Source: Rhizobiaceae bacterium
GTDB taxonomy: Bacteria > Pseudomonadota > Alphaproteobacteria > Rhizobiales > Rhizobiaceae
Length of the DNA: 64,000 nucleotides
Assembly (NCBI GenBank): GCA_019635775.1
Contig: JAHBYU010000001.1
Location: 186,001-250,000, forward strand
Direction of reading: 5' to 3'
Part shown: in pieces, positions 61,501 to 64,000 of the stretch
Numbering within the stretch: the first letter of the stretch is position 1
How the letters are laid out: every line of letters starts with the position of its first letter
Position numbers and translations under genes: made by a program
Notes under the pieces: model-generated
What the model saw: the letters and a program-made list of their open reading frames with translations, nothing else
Told to the model about the DNA's origin: nothing
Databases searched by the model: none

Positions 61501-64000
61501 CGCCCGCCTTTGCCTGGCTGATCAGCCGCTCGGCCGAAACCGAGGACCGGTTGATCATATCGGCCTCGGACAAGGCCACGCTGCGCACGGTTGCGAGGCG
61601 TACATGGGCCTATTTCGAAACGTTCGTGACGGCGGAGCACAATCACCTGCCTCCGGACAATTTCCAGGAGCGTCCACAGCCGGTCGTTGCCCCACGCACA
61701 TCTCCGACGAATATCGGCGTCTATCTGCTGTCCATCGTGTCGGCGCGCGACTTTGGCTGGATCAGCCTGACAGACGCCGCCAGGCGCATCGAGGCGACGA
61801 TGAACACCGTGGAGAAGATGGAGCGCCACCGTGGCCATCTTTTCAACTGGTACGATACCACGACGCTACGCCCGCTTTACCCGCTCTACGTCTCCAGCGT
61901 GGACAGCGGAAACCTTGCCGGTCATCTTGTCGCGGTCGCTGCGGCTTGCTCGCAATGGGCGGAAGCGCCTTCGGTGCACCTTCAGGGCGACTTCGACGGC
62001 ATACTGGATTGCGTGACGATCCTGGAAGAAAGCCTTGCCGAACTGCCGGATGACCGCAGGCAGCTCAGGCCGCTGCGCCAAAGGCTTCTTGACCGGATCG
62101 TCGGCATGCGCCGCGCGGTGGGCACGATCAAGACGCAGCCCGAGATCGCATCGATACGCACGATCAACCTGACCGTGCAGGCGAGCGAGATCCGCAAGCT
62201 TGCAGTGGCGATCGATACAGAGGCGAAATCGGCGCGCAGCGCAGTGCTCTCGGACTGGGCAGCCCGGCTCGAGGCAACCTGCGAAGCCCATGTCCAGGAC
62301 GCCCATGGTGACGACCGCGCGGTCGCCGCCCTGCGCAAATCGCTTCTCGCGCTCAGCCAGCGGTGCCGGCAATATGCGTTCGAGATGGACTTCTCCTTCC
62401 TTATGCGGATGGAGCGCAAGCTTCTTTCCATCGGCTATCGTGTGGAAGCACATCAGCTCGACGAGAGCTGTTACGACCTTCTCGCATCAGAAGCGCGTCT
62501 GACCAGCCTGTTCGGCATTGCAAAGGGTGACTTGCCGACCGAACACTGGTTCCGGCTCGGGCGTCCCCTTGTCGAGATCGGTTTCCGAGGCGCGCTGATG
62601 TCGTGGTCGGGCTCGATGTTCGAGTACCTGATGCCGCCCCTGGTCATGAAGGAACCGCAAGGCGGCATCCTCAACCAGACCAGCCATCTCATCATAAAGC
62701 GGCAGATCCAGTACGGTAGGCAGAAGGATATTCCGTGGGGCATATCTGAGGCTGCCTACAACGCTCGCGACCGCGAGCTCACCTACCAGTACACGAACTT
62801 CGGCGTGCCCGGCCTTGGCTTGAAGCGGGGGCTCGGCCTGAATACGGTGATCGCACCATATGCCACCGTGCTGGCAGCGCAGTTCATGCCGCGTGAGGCC
62901 GTCGCAAACCTCGATTGGCTCCGCGATGTCGGCGCGCTCGGCCGATACGGCTATCACGACGCCGTTGACTACACACCCGAGCGGGTTCCGGAAGGAACGG
63001 ACCATCAGGTTGTCTACAATTACATGGCGCACCATTCCGGCATGACGATCGTGGCGGTTGCAAACGCTGTGTTCGAGGGCCGGATGCGTGACCGGTTCCA
63101 TAGCGACCCGGTGATCGAGGCCGCGGAACTCCTGTTGCAGGAAAAGGCGCCGCGCGACATCCCGGTTGCGCCGGTGCGTACAGAGGCGAATGAGCGGGTC
63201 AAGGGTCCGGTCGTCGAAGAGAGCCCAGACACGCGCATTATCCTTGACCCCGCGCTGGCATTGCGTTCGACCAGCCTCATGTCGAACGGCCGCTATTCGG
63301 TCATGGTCACCGCGACCGGGTCCGGCTACAGCCGTTGGGGCGAGCAGGCCGTGACGCGTTGGCAGGCCGACCCTACCGAGGACAGGCTCGGAACCTATGT
63401 CTTCCTGCGCGACATCGCGACCAATGACTGGTGGTCGGCCACGACGGAACCGAAGAGCGTGCCGTCCGAAATCTGCCAGACCCATTTCAGCGACGACAAG
63501 GCCACCTTCATAAAGTCTGTCGGTACGTTGCGCAGCGAGGTTGAGTGCATTGTCGTCTCGGAAGGCAACGGGGAGGCGCGCCGCGTCACAATATTCAATG
63601 ACGGCCCGAGCGACCGCATGATCGAGGTGACCTCGTTCGCAGAGCTGGTGCTTGCGCCAGAGGCAAGCGACAACGCCCATCCGGCCTTCTCCAAGATGTT
63701 CGTCGAGACGGAGATCGGGCCCGAGCGGAACATCATCTTCGCCGAGCGCCGCAAGCGCGCCCCAGGTGATGCCGACGTTGCCGCCGCACATTTCGTAACC
63801 GACCCGACCGGGGTGCGCGAGGCGGAGGCGGAAACCGATCGCCGGGCCTTCATCGGCCGGGGGCGCACGATCGCCGACCCGGCTGCCTTCGATCCGGAAG
63901 CGCGGCTGGCTGGCAATCACGGTTTTACACTCGATCCCGTCATGGCGCTCAGGCGCCGCGTAAGGGTGCGGGCCAACAAGAAGGTGTCTCTGACCTTCTG
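58587..64000 (+). CDS. ndvB: Cyclic beta-1,2-glucan synthase NdvB/ChvB (3' end outside window)
   Basis: The open frame runs from ATG 58587 to the window edge (1804 codons) without a break; the family is about 2800 residues, so roughly one third is missing. The N-terminal third holds the region preceding the glycosyltransferase-84 domain, whose catalytic part reads VYVMTLDADTRTMRDAVDRL with flanking membrane segments. Further on come GLGLKRGLGLNTVIAPYATV and DHQVVYNYMAHHSGMTIVAV, typical of the glycoamylase-like and GH94-like phosphorylase regions that control chain length. It makes periplasmic cyclic glucan from UDP-glucose at the inner membrane, needed for osmoadaptation and for symbiosis or virulence in rhizobia, agrobacteria and brucellae. 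Confidence 0.93.
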   Translation, partial: MNIQNDAERFKSTALQFPAPAEEAIRSQFLHEDHLRVLGESLARNEIGSLSGMEPFEFQRRIREDAAKILDVYRSTNVAQARGEMVTPAAQWLLDNNYLVEETIYQIKRDLPRRFYRELPTMKLPDGTKIPRALALAWVYVAHSDSQVSAHTFKAVVDGFQSVEPMKIGELWALPSLLRFVLVENLRRIAVRVERARRMRQIANDVADRVLATPDNDEDLKILAPYAAHARDTTFATQLLYRLRDGSQNSSKALNWLERELEASGSDAEEIIIREHQTLSAGNVTTGNIVRGLRLINDVEWTGWFEEVSRIDALLRERTDVAALDFASRDQYRQAIEELARRSDRSEYEVAEKATEMAGHGAGDIADPAETNIGFFLVGSRREELEREIGYRPPFGTRLLRAFRSTGWAGIVVPVFLLTLLLMTMTGMALATIGLPDWAIALLLVLFAVPASEGALGFFNTVVLQFLQPTRLVGYEFKEGVPAEARTLVVVPTLIGSRDDVEDAVRKLEVHHLANMTGEVHFALLSDWLDSKVEQDTADDEILAFAQSEIDKLNERYPVGGSAAPRFYLLHRRRLYNPSQKAWMGWERKRGKLHELNLLLRGDPDTTFLPTTKPLPDDIVYVMTLDADTRTMRDAVDRLVGKLCHPLNRPVTDPATGKVTAGYSILQPRVTPSLTTGNEASFLQRVFSSNRGIDPYVFAVSDLYQDVFGEGTFTGKGLYHVDAMEAALEGRIAENAVLSHDLLEGALARSALVTDVEVVEDYPTRYSVDASRQHRWARGDWQLLGYIFDPKSGIPGLSRWKMIDNLRRSLTPIFWVMAAIAGWTLLPFTQAAQWQALLILALFMAPTFDIVDSILPKSTEATARGHFTALARDVAFGTALVALRVVLMAHSAWMMGDAIVRTLYRMFVSHQNLLEWRTASQAARYGDNSIGFYYRLMYGAVVIAVVGLVIPIIADSTGTFVGFFFFLFWAGSPAFAWLISRSAETEDRLIISASDKATLRTVARRTWAYFETFVTAEHNHLPPDNFQERPQPVVAPRTSPTNIGVYLLSIVSARDFGWISLTDAARRIEATMNTVEKMERHRGHLFNWYDTTTLRPLYPLYVSSVDSGNLAGHLVAVAAACSQWAEAPSVHLQGDFDGILDCVTILEESLAELPDDRRQLRPLRQRLLDRIVGMRRAVGTIKTQPEIASIRTINLTVQASEIRKLAVAIDTEAKSARSAVLSDWAARLEATCEAHVQDAHGDDRAVAALRKSLLALSQRCRQYAFEMDFSFLMRMERKLLSIGYRVEAHQLDESCYDLLASEARLTSLFGIAKGDLPTEHWFRLGRPLVEIGFRGALMSWSGSMFEYLMPPLVMKEPQGGILNQTSHLIIKRQIQYGRQKDIPWGISEAAYNARDRELTYQYTNFGVPGLGLKRGLGLNTVIAPYATVLAAQFMPREAVANLDWLRDVGALGRYGYHDAVDYTPERVPEGTDHQVVYNYMAHHSGMTIVAVANAVFEGRMRDRFHSDPVIEAAELLLQEKAPRDIPVAPVRTEANERVKGPVVEESPDTRIILDPALALRSTSLMSNGRYSVMVTATGSGYSRWGEQAVTRWQADPTEDRLGTYVFLRDIATNDWWSATTEPKSVPSEICQTHFSDDKATFIKSVGTLRSEVECIVVSEGNGEARRVTIFNDGPSDRMIEVTSFAELVLAPEASDNAHPAFSKMFVETEIGPERNIIFAERRKRAPGDADVAAAHFVTDPTGVREAEAETDRRAFIGRGRTIADPAAFDPEARLAGNHGFTLDPVMALRRRVRVRANKKVSLTF

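Overview
The window reads as a GC-rich alphaproteobacterial chromosome segment, most likely Hyphomicrobiales (Phyllobacteriaceae/Rhizobiaceae-like). The grounds are an NdvB/ChvB-type cyclic beta-1,2-glucan synthase, a hut regulon of the HutF+HutG type, ribose-type sugar ABC permeases next to RpiR, long-chain dehydrogenase and SDR genes, and two CHASE2-cyclase loci. I saw no rRNA, tRNA, IS element, phage gene or CRISPR array.

Layout. 1-1184: end of a sugar ABC transporter operon. 1354-8465: a RiPP (ribosomally made, modified peptide) island. It has a PqqD-like leader-binding protein, a lasso-type B2 leader peptidase and an HPr-kinase-like kinase on the + strand. Next comes a minus-strand tandem array of ten tiny precursor genes (3224-5102), mostly absent from ordinary ORF calls, plus one decayed copy. 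Divergent from the array is a + strand operon of acyl-AMP ligase, GNAT, acyl carrier protein and nucleotidyltransferase. 8491-11657: a minus-strand sugar or polyol catabolic operon with its RpiR regulator. 11787-27485: a CHASE2 adenylate/guanylate cyclase, a complete type I secretion system (TolC, ABC, HlyD), a 2279-residue FecR/VCBS/RTX adhesin, and an L,D-transpeptidase-like protein without any cysteine. 27473-34066: a 2197-residue histidine kinase with about nine GAF domains. 34317-35255: copper-handling proteins. 35328-42016: a three-gene transglutaminase / ATP-grasp-alpha-E operon. 42124-55921: the histidine utilisation regulon (hutC, hutF, then hutU, hutG, hutH, hutI, and hutD), interrupted by a HAD hydrolase, a DUF930 protein, two unknown genes and a glycosyltransferase-PhyH-cupin fusion. 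55863-58304: a second CHASE2 cyclase with a FecR protein. 58587 to the end: the first two thirds of ndvB.

The most interesting part is the RiPP island. The ten precursors share a lasso-type leader (Y-x-x-P-x-L, ending V-T/A-A) but carry very short, variable, Gly/Pro/Ser/Thr-rich cores of 8-16 residues. No asparagine-synthetase-like lasso cyclase and no exporter are present. The enzymes that are present suggest leader binding and cleavage, then phosphorylation, nucleotidyl or glycosyl transfer, and acylation from a carrier protein. I infer a cyclase-free, many-product, lasso-related RiPP system. Its chemistry cannot be read from the sequence.

A second theme is that both CHASE2 cyclases sit next to FecR-domain proteins, one of which is the N-terminus of the secreted giant adhesin. 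A third is an AT-rich perfect palindrome, a good HutC operator candidate, in the divergent promoter shared by hutI and the unusual fusion gene.
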